From NCBI GenBank assembly GCA_029251265.1, contig JAQXDR010000179.1, positions 1 through 49,494 on the forward strand: a stretch of DNA of 49,494 bases. Reading direction: 5' to 3'. This DNA comes from Pseudoprimorskyibacter sp. (lineage in GTDB: Bacteria; Pseudomonadota; Alphaproteobacteria; Rhodobacterales; Rhodobacteraceae). The notes beneath the pieces were generated by a model, which saw only the letters and a program-made list of their open reading frames with translations, searched no databases and had not been told where the DNA came from. The position numbers were made by a program, and so were the translations under genes. Of this stretch, positions 25,929-33,732 are shown piece by piece; position 1 is the first letter of the stretch, and the number at the start of each line of letters is the position of its first letter.

Positions 25929-26399
25929 TTATCTAGGCACAAATGCGTTCCATGGCGTCACTTGACCACACAGGGCGATATAGACGCCATTTGGAAGGCA
26001 TTGGACGGCACCAACCGCCATCCCAAGATTAAAGTCCGCATCAGAATCACGCAACCGCTCTGGCTTCAGTGCTCCGGTCAAAATGATGACCTTGGTCTTG
26101 ATCTCGGCCAGATGACGTGCCGTGACATGCAAAGTATCCGTGCCGTGGGTCACGATGATCTTGTCTGCGGAAGATTCAGCGGAAATCCGTTTTATTTCGT
26201 TTCGGTCGTGATCATCCATATCCGAGCTATCCTTCTGACAAACAGAAGAAAATATAACGGGAATTATAATTTCGGCGCGCGGTAAAATAGCGTCATACGC
26301 CGGTTTTCCTATTACAAAATTATAGGCCCGGTTTTTATCATCGGTCAGATAGTCCTTGTCTATCGTCCCACCTGCTTGGATGAAGTGTACTGACTTCAT
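25929..26399 (-). CDS. Short asparaginase-domain protein
   Basis: A 156-residue protein matching only the N-terminal domain of L-asparaginases (full enzymes are about 320-340 residues). It keeps the first catalytic Thr motif QAGGTIDK and the second, THGTDTLH, and has a LTGALKPERL loop. The C-terminus ends at VTPWNAFVPR, and I see no counterpart of the catalytic lysine region (DVTKTN in E. coli AnsB). Short stand-alone asparaginase domains do occur in marine bacteria, so this may be complete. The start at 26399 has GAGG eight bases upstream. Confidence 0.8.
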   Translation of the reverse strand: MKSVHFIQAGGTIDKDYLTDDKNRAYNFVIGKPAYDAILPRAEIIIPVIFSSVCQKDSSDMDDHDRNEIKRISAESSADKIIVTHGTDTLHVTARHLAEIKTKVIILTGALKPERLRDSDADFNLGMAVGAVQCLPNGVYIALCGQVTPWNAFVPR

Positions 26400-26639
26400 A
26401 ATATTAACCTCGATCAAAGATTTCGTTCAGCCGCATTTACGACAAAAATACCAGTCGTACAGGCCCAAAAAAATCAATCAGCAGATCAATGTGCCGTCAA
26501 AAGACATGGCCCTTCATCCCCTTTTTAGCGACTGGGTTGTTGCAAAACTTTGAATAACTGGCCCCGTTCAGTTCTTGCAGCCACCAACCGCTCGGGATAG
26601 CGTTATCCCAGTTTTCGTCATGTTCTCGAGGAGACAACC

Positions 26640-26954
26640 ATGTCCATAGTACACGTGATTGCAATTATCACGACAACACCGGGTCAACGCGAAACCGTCC
26701 TTGCCTTGTTTAATGCAAATGTCCCCGCCGTATTGGCAGAAGAGGGTTGTATTGCCTACGAGGCTACCGTTGACACCGAAGATGCCGGACCAATGCAAGC
26801 AGAATTTGGGCCCGATACATTTGTCGTAGTGGAAAAATGGGCAAGCTTGTCGGCCCTTGGTGCTCATGCGGTATCGTCGCATATGAAAGCCTATTCGGCA
26901 CAGACCAAAGACATGCTGGTAAATCGGGTTATTCATGTTTTGTCGCCCACATAA
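26640..26954 (+). CDS. ABM-family putative quinol monooxygenase
   Basis: A 104-residue protein with the dimeric alpha/beta-barrel pattern of the antibiotic-biosynthesis monooxygenase (ABM, YgiN-like) family: IAIITTTPGQRETVLALF, then EEGCIAYEATVD, FVVVEKWASLSALGAH and a final helix before the C-terminal strand. Relatives oxidise quinols or other small aromatics without a cofactor; the substrate is unknown. GAGGAGA precedes the start. It is followed 58 bp later by the C69-type hydrolase on the same strand. Confidence 0.85.
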   Translation: MSIVHVIAIITTTPGQRETVLALFNANVPAVLAEEGCIAYEATVDTEDAGPMQAEFGPDTFVVVEKWASLSALGAHAVSSHMKAYSAQTKDMLVNRVIHVLSPT

Positions 26955-27012
26955 AGGGCGCAGCGGCATGAGGATATGAACTGCGAGCGATTATTTTGAA
27001 AGCGGCAGTTAA

Positions 27013-28443
27013 ATGAGCTACGCAATCTACATCGGTAAAAATCATTCAGCTACGGGCCATGCTTGGCTTGCCGGATATGGCGATGAACCTTCCAGCCATT
27101 GGTTGGAAATACACCCGCGAAAACAGCATCCGGCCGGCGCGCAGGTCACTGTCGGGGTCGAGGAAACCGCCGATCTGCCCGGACGATTGACACAGATCCC
27201 ACAAGCATCGGAAACCGCCAGAAACATTCGCGTCGACTATTCGTACTACAAAGGGGCGCCTGCTCCACTCACCAACGGCGGATTAAATGAATATGGCGTC
27301 GCCGTGCGCGATGTCTGGTCGACGTCGCGAGACGCCCTGATTGCAATGACGCCCGAAACCCAAAGCGGCCCCAACTACAGCGATTTGGCTCGTATGGTTT
27401 TGGAAAGAGCCAAAACCGCAAGACACGGTGTTGAAATTATCGCCAGCCTAATTGCCGCCTATGGCGACAGCACATACGGCGGCAATTCGCATTTGATTGC
27501 CGACGCGGACGAGGCATGGGTCGTGATCCAGTTTGCCGGTGGACAAGGTTTATGGGCCGCAGAACGGTTGGGCCCCGACAGTATCCGCATATCCCGCCCC
27601 GGATACATCACGACGATCCCGATCGGCACGCCAGATCATCCAGATTTTCTCTACTCCGAGAATTTGATCCACTTTGCGCAAAAGCAGGGCTGGTATACTG
27701 GCGGTCATTTCGATGTGAACGCTGTACTGGGCGACGGCAAGGGACGTTGGGATGGCGTAAAATGGATCGAGGCCCAGATGCGCACACGGGCAAACCGTCC
27801 CGAGAAAATCGGGTTCCATGACATGATATGGGCAATCCGGACCCCGACTTTGACGGGTGATACCGCAGGATATGGCCAGATAGTCCCATTAAACAGACCA
27901 TCCCATGATGCGCTCAGGATGCTGTGGCATGCCCCCATCGGTGCAATCGCAGCCCCGTTTGCGCCTGTTTTCATGGGTCAGCACCAAATTCCAGAAGAAT
28001 TCCGAATGCATCGTTATCTGACAGCTGGCGAAGCACATCGCTTTGTTGACCCTCGCAAAGCCGTTTCCGGCGACACCGACGCATTGTCAAAGGTCACGCC
28101 AACCACAGAAGCGTTCCGGTGCGCTGTGGCGGAAGGCAAAAGGCTTTTGTATCTGATGCTTCTTGATCCAGAGCGATATCTACCAGACGTCACAACGTGT
28201 TTTGAAAAACGCGAAGACACATTAGCTCATCTCACACACGTAATGCTCGCTGCGGCCTGTGCTTTGCTCGAAAAGGGTGATGCCTGTGCGGCCTCCCGTC
28301 TGCTGGATTATTTCAGTTCTGTCGAGCTTTTGAACGGTTTGGACCTTGTTGCAACACTAAGTTCCGGCATCGAAACACGGACCAGACTGGTAGGCAGGCA
28401 TGATCCACAAAGTGGCCAAAGGTTTCCCGATCAAATCTGGTAG
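27013..28443 (+). CDS. C69-like Ntn-hydrolase family protein with N-terminal Ser
   Basis: A 476-residue protein resembling family C69 dipeptidases/acid-ceramidase-like Ntn hydrolases: LTNGGLNEYGVAVRDVWST, YGGNSHLIADADEAWVVIQF, GLWAAERLG, and a C-terminal helical region. In C69 dipeptidases, processing exposes a nucleophilic cysteine at the mature N-terminus. Here the N-terminus is Met-Ser-Tyr, so after removal of Met the candidate nucleophile is Ser2, with no cysteine nearby. No signal peptide is present, so it should be cytoplasmic. The substrate is unknown; hydrolysis of a peptide or amide is the likely chemistry. Confidence 0.75.
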   Translation: MSYAIYIGKNHSATGHAWLAGYGDEPSSHWLEIHPRKQHPAGAQVTVGVEETADLPGRLTQIPQASETARNIRVDYSYYKGAPAPLTNGGLNEYGVAVRDVWSTSRDALIAMTPETQSGPNYSDLARMVLERAKTARHGVEIIASLIAAYGDSTYGGNSHLIADADEAWVVIQFAGGQGLWAAERLGPDSIRISRPGYITTIPIGTPDHPDFLYSENLIHFAQKQGWYTGGHFDVNAVLGDGKGRWDGVKWIEAQMRTRANRPEKIGFHDMIWAIRTPTLTGDTAGYGQIVPLNRPSHDALRMLWHAPIGAIAAPFAPVFMGQHQIPEEFRMHRYLTAGEAHRFVDPRKAVSGDTDALSKVTPTTEAFRCAVAEGKRLLYLMLLDPERYLPDVTTCFEKREDTLAHLTHVMLAAACALLEKGDACAASRLLDYFSSVELLNGLDLVATLSSGIETRTRLVGRHDPQSGQRFPDQIW

Positions 28444-28589
28444 CCCCTTGTTGCAGGTAGCATAGCAAACCCTGTTTTTTATGCGAAATCACACATCATG
28501 TGATAAAGCGCCATTTTTGTAGGGCTTATATCCCTGCGGGTCAGAAAGTTGCGCAGACGATTGTAGCGCCCGTAAACCTTGTCCCTATA

Positions 28590-29555
28590 TCATCGACTGA
28601 ACAAACGAACCCAAACGGGTCCAACGATCCGCGTCCCCAAAGGCACCAGAGCAGATCCCAAGCACAGCCCCAACAGACCATTCAATGCGGCCTTAGTCAT
28701 CCAGCCGCTAAAGCCCCCAATCCCATCGGGCACCAGACCAGACAATTTGTAGGCAAGTGTTTTAATGAGATCTTCAGGCCCATGCCAACCAAGTCCAGCC
28801 AGCCCGTGTACAATGATCTCGCCCCCCACCCATAACATCGCCGCAGTTCCGATGATGGTCAGGGCTTTCATCACCCCCGGCATTGCCTTGACAATTGTTC
28901 GCCCCACACCGCGCATCACGGTGGACGCGCTTTCTTTTGCTATATGTAACCCGACATCATCCATTTTCACGATGACGGCAACGGCTCCGTAGACTGCTGT
29001 GGTGATGATAATAGCCACAGTCGCCAAGGTGGCCGCTTCCATCCAAAACGTGCTTTCGGGGATGGCAGCGAGCGAAATTGTCATGATCTCTGCGGAGAGA
29101 ATGAAATCTGTCTTAATGGCGCCCTTGATTTTTGCCTCTTCCAGATGCGCAGGCGCTTCTTTGGAACCCGTCCCGTGTGCCGGATCGTGGCCCTTCGCAT
29201 GGGGTTGAAATACATGAATAATTTTTTCAGCCCCCTCAAAACACAAATACGCCCCACCCAGCATCAGCAAAGGCGCAATCGCCCAAGGGGCAAATGCTGA
29301 CAAAGCCAGCCCCACTGGCGTCAAAAAAACAAGTTTGTTGATAAGGGACCCGCGGGCAATCCGCCAAATGATCGGCAATTCACGGCTCGCGGCGAAACCA
29401 TGCAGATACTTTGGCGTGACAGCTGCGTCATCGATTACGGCACCAGCAGCCTTTGAACTGGCCTTAACTGCCTGCCCCAGAACATCATCAACCGAGGCAG
29501 CAGCCACTTTTGCAATACCGGCCACATCATCCAAAAGTGCAAGTAAGCCGCTCAT
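28590..29555 (-). CDS. DUF808 family membrane protein (YedI-like)
   Basis: A 321-residue inner-membrane protein of the DUF808/YedI family. It starts SGLLALLDDVAGIAKVAAAS, has KYLHGFAASRELPIIWRIARGS, and several hydrophobic helices; the charged GAIKTDFILSAEIMTISLA segment is typical. Function is unknown. The start at 29555 follows GGAG at seven bases; the longer reading to 29603 lacks support. Confidence 0.9.
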   Translation of the reverse strand: MSGLLALLDDVAGIAKVAAASVDDVLGQAVKASSKAAGAVIDDAAVTPKYLHGFAASRELPIIWRIARGSLINKLVFLTPVGLALSAFAPWAIAPLLMLGGAYLCFEGAEKIIHVFQPHAKGHDPAHGTGSKEAPAHLEEAKIKGAIKTDFILSAEIMTISLAAIPESTFWMEAATLATVAIIITTAVYGAVAVIVKMDDVGLHIAKESASTVMRGVGRTIVKAMPGVMKALTIIGTAAMLWVGGEIIVHGLAGLGWHGPEDLIKTLAYKLSGLVPDGIGGFSGWMTKAALNGLLGLCLGSALVPLGTRIVGPVWVRLFSR

Positions 29556-29602
29556 ATCAGATCTCCACTCAGCTTCGTTTGGCCACTGCCGACCGTAGGC
29601 CA

Positions 29603-29800
29603 CTAAAGACCCGTCGCGCAGCTGGAATCAACCCCACTGGTCTGTTTGCCAGCAAAACACACCGTTGCCCTGGCATGCGACTCTAGACAGTAGACGTTCC
29701 CTTCAGGCAGGTGACCTGTAACCCGCCCCTTGGAAGCATCCGCGATGCACCCCGTTACCGCAAACGTTAGGCATGATTCGAAAAGTGTTATCGCCAACAT
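29603..29800 (-). CDS. Possible small lipoprotein, unrecognised
   Basis: A 65-codon frame starting at ATG with a hydrophobic start and a possible lipobox VTGC (residues 15-18), then a short Cys-containing segment (NVYCLES, TVCFAG). No ribosome site is seen and the start codon overlaps a probable operator for the gap gene (29786-29799). I recognise no family. It may be spurious. Confidence 0.3.
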   Translation of the reverse strand: MLAITLFESCLTFAVTGCIADASKGRVTGHLPEGNVYCLESHARATVCFAGKQTSGVDSSCATGL

Positions 29801-29828
29801 TTTTAATTCAACAGGTTTAACGCTAACA
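29786..29828. promoter_or_regulatory. Two LacI-type palindromes upstream of the first gap gene
   Basis: TGTTATCGCCAACA (29786-29799) and, on the other strand, TGTTAGCGTTAAAC (29815-29828) both fit the LacI/GalR operator form TGTTAnCGnnAACA. Their centres are 29 bases apart, 82 to 124 bp before the first gap start. A third site of the same form precedes the second gap gene (31205-31218). Confidence 0.5.
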
Positions 29829-29909
29829 TACTGTCATAAATATATTTTTTCCTTTTCTCATCTTGCCCAACATTCTATCAAATGCGCAGGTTCACGCGGA
29901 GTTTTCGAT

Positions 29910-30914
29910 ATGACTGTAACACTTGGTATCAATGGCTTTGGTCGTATAGGTCGCTGCACCTTGTCCCATATCGCTGAAAGCGCGCGCAACGACGTTCAGG
30001 TGGTCAAGATCAATGCAACTGGCCCAATTGAAACCGCAGCACATTTGTTACGATACGATAGCATCCACGGTCGCTTTCCCAGTGATATAAAAGTATCGGG
30101 CACCAGCATGGATCTTGGTCGAGGTCCGATGGAGGTGATGTCGACCTATGATATGACCGAACTTGATTGGTCTGGATGCGACGTGGTTCTGGAATGCACC
30201 GGACAATTCAATGACGGAGCCACAGCAGCCTCTCATCTTAATCAAGGGGCGAAATCGGTCCTGATTTCTGCACCGGCGAAAAATGTCCAAAAGACAATTG
30301 TATATGGTGTAAATCATCGGGATCTGACTACGGGCGACACGATGATTTCGAATGGATCGTGTACGACAAACTGCTTGGCCCCTCTGGCCAAAGTCTTGGA
30401 CGACGGCATCGGCATCGAAAGCGGTTTAATGACCACGATTCACAGCTACACCGGTGACCAGCCGACCCTGGACCGCCGCCATAGCGATTTGTATCGCGCC
30501 AGAGCCTCGGCCATGGCGATGATCCCAACATCAACAGGCGCAGCAAAAGCACTGGGAGAGGTGCTGCCCGGCTTACGCGGCAAGCTGGACGGCACTGCAA
30601 TGCGCGTTCCAACACCGAACGTGTCAGCCGTTGACCTGACCTTTCTTGCCAAACGCACCGTGACAGCCAAAGACGTAAATGAAGTGGTTCAAGACGCTGT
30701 CGAAGGTCACATGGGAATGGTGATGGAATATGATCCCGAACCAAAGGTGTCTATCGATTTCAACCACACAACGGCCAGTTCGATCTTTGCGCCCGACCAA
30801 ACAAAAGTCACGGGCCAACGTCTGGTACGTGTTCTGGCATGGTATGATAACGAATGGGGATTTTCTGCCCGTATGGCGGATGTTGCATCAGCAATGGGTC
30901 GCCTGCTGCACTAA
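29910..30914 (+). CDS. gap: Glyceraldehyde-3-phosphate dehydrogenase, paralogue 1 (probably NADP-preferring)
   Basis: A 334-residue GAPDH: reversible oxidation and phosphorylation of glyceraldehyde 3-phosphate. The NAD(P) fold begins GINGFGRIGR, the catalytic cysteine C151 lies in SNGSCTTNC, and HSYTGDQPTLD, STGAAKALG and WYDNEWGF are present. At the end of the second beta strand it has INATGP, so the Asp that selects NAD in most glycolytic enzymes is Ala36. This favours NADPH-linked, gluconeogenic use. A GGAG site precedes the start at 29910; a longer reading to 29730 runs into the upstream operators. The second gap gene follows 352 bp later. Confidence 0.95.
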   Translation: MTVTLGINGFGRIGRCTLSHIAESARNDVQVVKINATGPIETAAHLLRYDSIHGRFPSDIKVSGTSMDLGRGPMEVMSTYDMTELDWSGCDVVLECTGQFNDGATAASHLNQGAKSVLISAPAKNVQKTIVYGVNHRDLTTGDTMISNGSCTTNCLAPLAKVLDDGIGIESGLMTTIHSYTGDQPTLDRRHSDLYRARASAMAMIPTSTGAAKALGEVLPGLRGKLDGTAMRVPTPNVSAVDLTFLAKRTVTAKDVNEVVQDAVEGHMGMVMEYDPEPKVSIDFNHTTASSIFAPDQTKVTGQRLVRVLAWYDNEWGFSARMADVASAMGRLLH

Positions 30915-31204
30915 CAGGCCCCACAGGTGCACAGGATCGCCGTGATATAATGAAGGTGATCGTACACACTGCAATGGCCGTGTCATCAACGCATGCGCCA
31001 TCTGTTCGCGCAGCCACACCCATTCCATCATAAGCCCGACCGACGGATGGTGTTGGGCTGGTAGCCTGTCCTAACGCGGTAAGTAACATCCTGATCGCGT
31101 CGGTTATTTCCTCGTCCACAGTGCATATCGGTCTTGCAAACACAACCAACCTAGAAGTTGTCTCTTGACTGGAATGGGTTTCGATGGTTGTTACGGCGAC
31201 AAAT
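30915..31204. other. Spacer between the tandem gap genes
   Basis: About 290 bp without a credible gene on either strand. A TTGACT hexamer at 31165-31170 could be a -35 box for the second gap gene, but its -10 (TTGTTA at 17 bases) is poor. Confidence 0.4.
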
Positions 31205-31218
31205 TGTTAGCGATAACG
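31205..31218. promoter_or_regulatory. LacI-type palindrome upstream of the second gap gene
   Basis: TGTTAGCGATAACG, five of seven symmetric pairs, shares its left half (TGTTAGCG) with the site at 29815-29828. It lies 49 bp before the second gap start. Confidence 0.5.
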
Positions 31219-31266
31219 CGCGCTCAGAATGTAATCTGAGGGATTTACGAGGCGAAGGACTACCCA

Positions 31267-32268
31267 ATGACTGTCAAAGTAGCGATCAATGGTTTTGGCC
31301 GCATCGGCCGTAACGTACTGCGCGCCGTAATTGAAAGCGGTCGCACGGACATAGAGGTCATGGCCATCAATGACCTTGGCCCTGTAGAAACAAACGCTCA
31401 TCTTTTACAATACGACAGCGTACATGGTCGCTTTCCGGCTGAAGTGTCTGTGGGAGAGAACTGGATCGATGTCGGACGAGGACGTATTCGTGTGACCGCC
31501 GAACGTGATCCAGCAGCACTACCCTGGGCGGATATCGATATCGTAATGGAATGCACAGGGATTTTCACGTCGCGGGAAAAAGCAGCCCTACATTTAAAAA
31601 ACGGGGCCAAACGGGTTCTGGTTTCGGCTCCAGGGGCTGGCGTCGATCGTACGGTCGTACATGGCGTGAACCATCAGGACCTCACGTCAAACGATGTGGT
31701 CGTATCAAACGCGTCTTGCACAACGAACTGCCTTGCCCCAGTGGCTAAGGTTCTCAACGAAAACTTTGGTATTTTGCGCGGCTTTATGACCACGGTGCAC
31801 AGCTATACTGGCGACCAGCCAACGCTGGATACCATGCATTCGGATCTTTACCGCGCACGCGCTGCCGCAACGAGCATGATCCCGACGTCAACCGGTGCGG
31901 CAAAAGCCGTCGGTTTGGTGTTGCCCGAATTATCGGGAAAGCTGGACGGCGTTGCCATCCGTGTTCCTACACCAAATGTGTCGGTCGTTGATCTCACGGT
32001 TGAAGTCCCTTCAGATGTCACTGCTGATCAGGTTAACTCCGCCATGCATGCAGCGGCCGCGGGGCCATTAAAGGGTATTTTGGGCGTAACCGATAAAAAA
32101 TTGGTTTCAGTGGATTTCAATCATGATCCGCGCTCATCAATTTTTGCCACCGACCAAACAAAGGTTCTGGATGGCCGCATGGTCCGAATTCTGAGCTGGT
32201 ACGACAATGAATGGGGCTTTTCCAACCGGATGTCCGACACAGCCGTCGCGATGGGTGCACTAATCTGA
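31267..32268 (+). CDS. gap: Glyceraldehyde-3-phosphate dehydrogenase, paralogue 2 (NAD type)
   Basis: A 333-residue GAPDH with C151 in SNASCTTNC, HSYTGDQPTLD and WYDNEWGF. The cofactor-selecting position reads INDLGP, so Asp36 is present and NAD should be used, in contrast to the paralogue upstream. AAGGA lies seven bases before the start. It was presumably formed by tandem duplication followed by cofactor divergence; together the two could run the reaction in opposite directions. Confidence 0.96.
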   Translation: MTVKVAINGFGRIGRNVLRAVIESGRTDIEVMAINDLGPVETNAHLLQYDSVHGRFPAEVSVGENWIDVGRGRIRVTAERDPAALPWADIDIVMECTGIFTSREKAALHLKNGAKRVLVSAPGAGVDRTVVHGVNHQDLTSNDVVVSNASCTTNCLAPVAKVLNENFGILRGFMTTVHSYTGDQPTLDTMHSDLYRARAAATSMIPTSTGAAKAVGLVLPELSGKLDGVAIRVPTPNVSVVDLTVEVPSDVTADQVNSAMHAAAAGPLKGILGVTDKKLVSVDFNHDPRSSIFATDQTKVLDGRMVRILSWYDNEWGFSNRMSDTAVAMGALI

Positions 32269-32275
32269 ACGATCA

Positions 32276-32296
32276 CAGATATCTGACGTTTTTTTT
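32276..32296 (+). terminator. Possible weak terminator after the second gap gene
   Basis: The palindrome CAGATATCTG (32276-32285) is followed by a run of eight T (32289-32296) just beyond the gap stop. The stem is short once a loop is allowed, so the call is weak. Confidence 0.35.
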
Positions 32297-32848
32297 CAAA
32301 TTATACGCCAGTCTTCTGAGAGTGACGGACACACGTCAAGGCTGTTGGGTTTGTCTGCATATCTGCCGACTTGGACCTGTCACGGTTTGATGCCGCCCCT
32401 TTGATGGCATTTAGTGCAACAAAGGGGACGAAGGGAGCCATGCGCGCCATTGGTTCAAGCACACTGGCGAGCGGGCCTGAAACGGGCGGACCAATTCCGC
32501 CATGATGCGACGCGCATCGCACTGACCAGTAGGGCATGTCGTCGCTGAACAAATGGATCACAGCACATCCAGATACTGGTGGGGTGTCGGCAGAAGATCT
32601 GAGCCTCGCCCATCAGAACAACCGGCTTCGATACGGGAACCGACTTCTTATGAAGGAGCGGGAAATCCTGAACTGAAGAGGATCACGAAAGGCCCCAGTG
32701 AGGCGTTTCCCCGATGAAGGCCACCCAGTTCTTTGCGGGCTTTCCGCAACAGCCCAGCCAGTCGCAAACAGCGATCTGATCTGGTCACGTTGGTGCACAT
32801 CAAACAACAATCGCGTCTCAGTTTAGCCAACTACGGCAGATCTTGGGT
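32297..32848. other. Gene-poor stretch upstream of the second IS relic
   Basis: About 550 bp without a recognisable gene; probably degraded insertion-sequence or other relic DNA. Confidence 0.4.
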
Positions 32849-33000
32849 GACCGAAGAGCTGAGCTGGCGCTGATGCAGCATATCAACGGCTTCTACAACC
32901 CCCGGCGGCGGCAGCCAGCTCTGGGCTCCAAAAGCCCGATAACATTCGAACGAAAAGCCGCGTAAATGAGAGCACTTGGGCCGGCACGCAAGCCCGATAA
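32849..33000 (+). pseudogene. IS3-family transposase OrfB relic (C-terminal tail)
   Basis: Translation of the plus strand gives DRRAELALMQHINGFYNPRR then RQPALGSKSPITFERKAA and a stop at 32963-32965. This is the classic IS3 OrfB tail (HINGFYNPRRRHSALGxKSPxxFE). Frameshifted sequence beyond it, ESTWAGTQAR, aligns with ETSTWSGIKAR at the end of the relic at 4073-4319, so the two come from closely related elements. The rest of the transposase is missing. The area 33001-33270 up to ccmH holds nothing I can assign. Confidence 0.78.
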
Positions 33001-33270
33001 GTCCAGCATGCTCTGAACCGACACCCCGGGAGCCACAGTCTCAACCGGCCGACAGGCCGCCTCAATAATGTCTTCAGGACAATCAAAGCATAAACCGTGA
33101 ATCGCGCGTCTGACGCCTTTTTAGATCCAGCGTTTTCTTGGCATTTCCACGTCAATGACCCTGCCTCATATCCGCTCACCATGAATACTGGCCGATGGCA
33201 GAGCGACCCTCCCGAATTCGTTATGGATGATGATATAAGGGCGTTGTCGCGGCCGGAGGCGACGCACTTT

Positions 33271-33732
33271 CTAATCGTCTTTGATCAGCTCGGCGATCCG
33301 CGCCTCTTCAGTGTCACTGAGCGGCGTACCCTGTGCGGGTCGTGCACGGCTGCGTCCGTGCAGATACGCGATCGCCAACGCTCCGGCCATCAAAAACACC
33401 ACAGGAGCGGCGAGCCAGAGGACAATGTTTGCCCCTGATACCTGTGGTCGCAACAAGACAAACTCACCATAGCGCGCCACAATGAAATCAATCGCTTGTT
33501 GATCGCTGTCGCCTGATGCCAAGCGCTCTCTGACCAGTATCCGCAAATCCCTGGCCAAAGAGGCGTTGGATTCGTCAATACTCTCATTTTGGCACACAAT
33601 GCAGCGTAGCTCTTTTGAAAGATTTCGAGCACGGGCTTCAAGAAACGGATCAGAAAGAACCTCGTCGGGTTCCACTGCCTGTGCGGGCCCCACCAAAAAT
33701 ATCGACAAAAGTATTGCACGTATCCAGATCAT
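33271..33732 (-). CDS. ccmH: Cytochrome c maturation protein CcmH
   Basis: A 153-residue thiol-reductase that keeps apocytochrome c cysteines reduced for haem attachment on the periplasmic side. There is a signal peptide (residues 1-19), the motif LRCIVCQNESI with C44 and C47, a membrane helix (about 103-122) and a short cytoplasmic tail. It overlaps ccmF by ATGA. No downstream partner follows; the next 300 bp hold an IS relic. Confidence 0.95.
   Translation of the reverse strand: MIWIRAILLSIFLVGPAQAVEPDEVLSDPFLEARARNLSKELRCIVCQNESIDESNASLARDLRILVRERLASGDSDQQAIDFIVARYGEFVLLRPQVSGANIVLWLAAPVVFLMAGALAIAYLHGRSRARPAQGTPLSDTEEARIAELIKDD

Noticed and set aside
32883-33182. Minus-strand frame with the string QSMLDLSGL in a neighbouring frame, reminiscent of IS5-type transposases
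   Set aside because: The similarity is short, needs several frameshifts and overlaps the plus-strand IS3 tail; too weak to call a second element.
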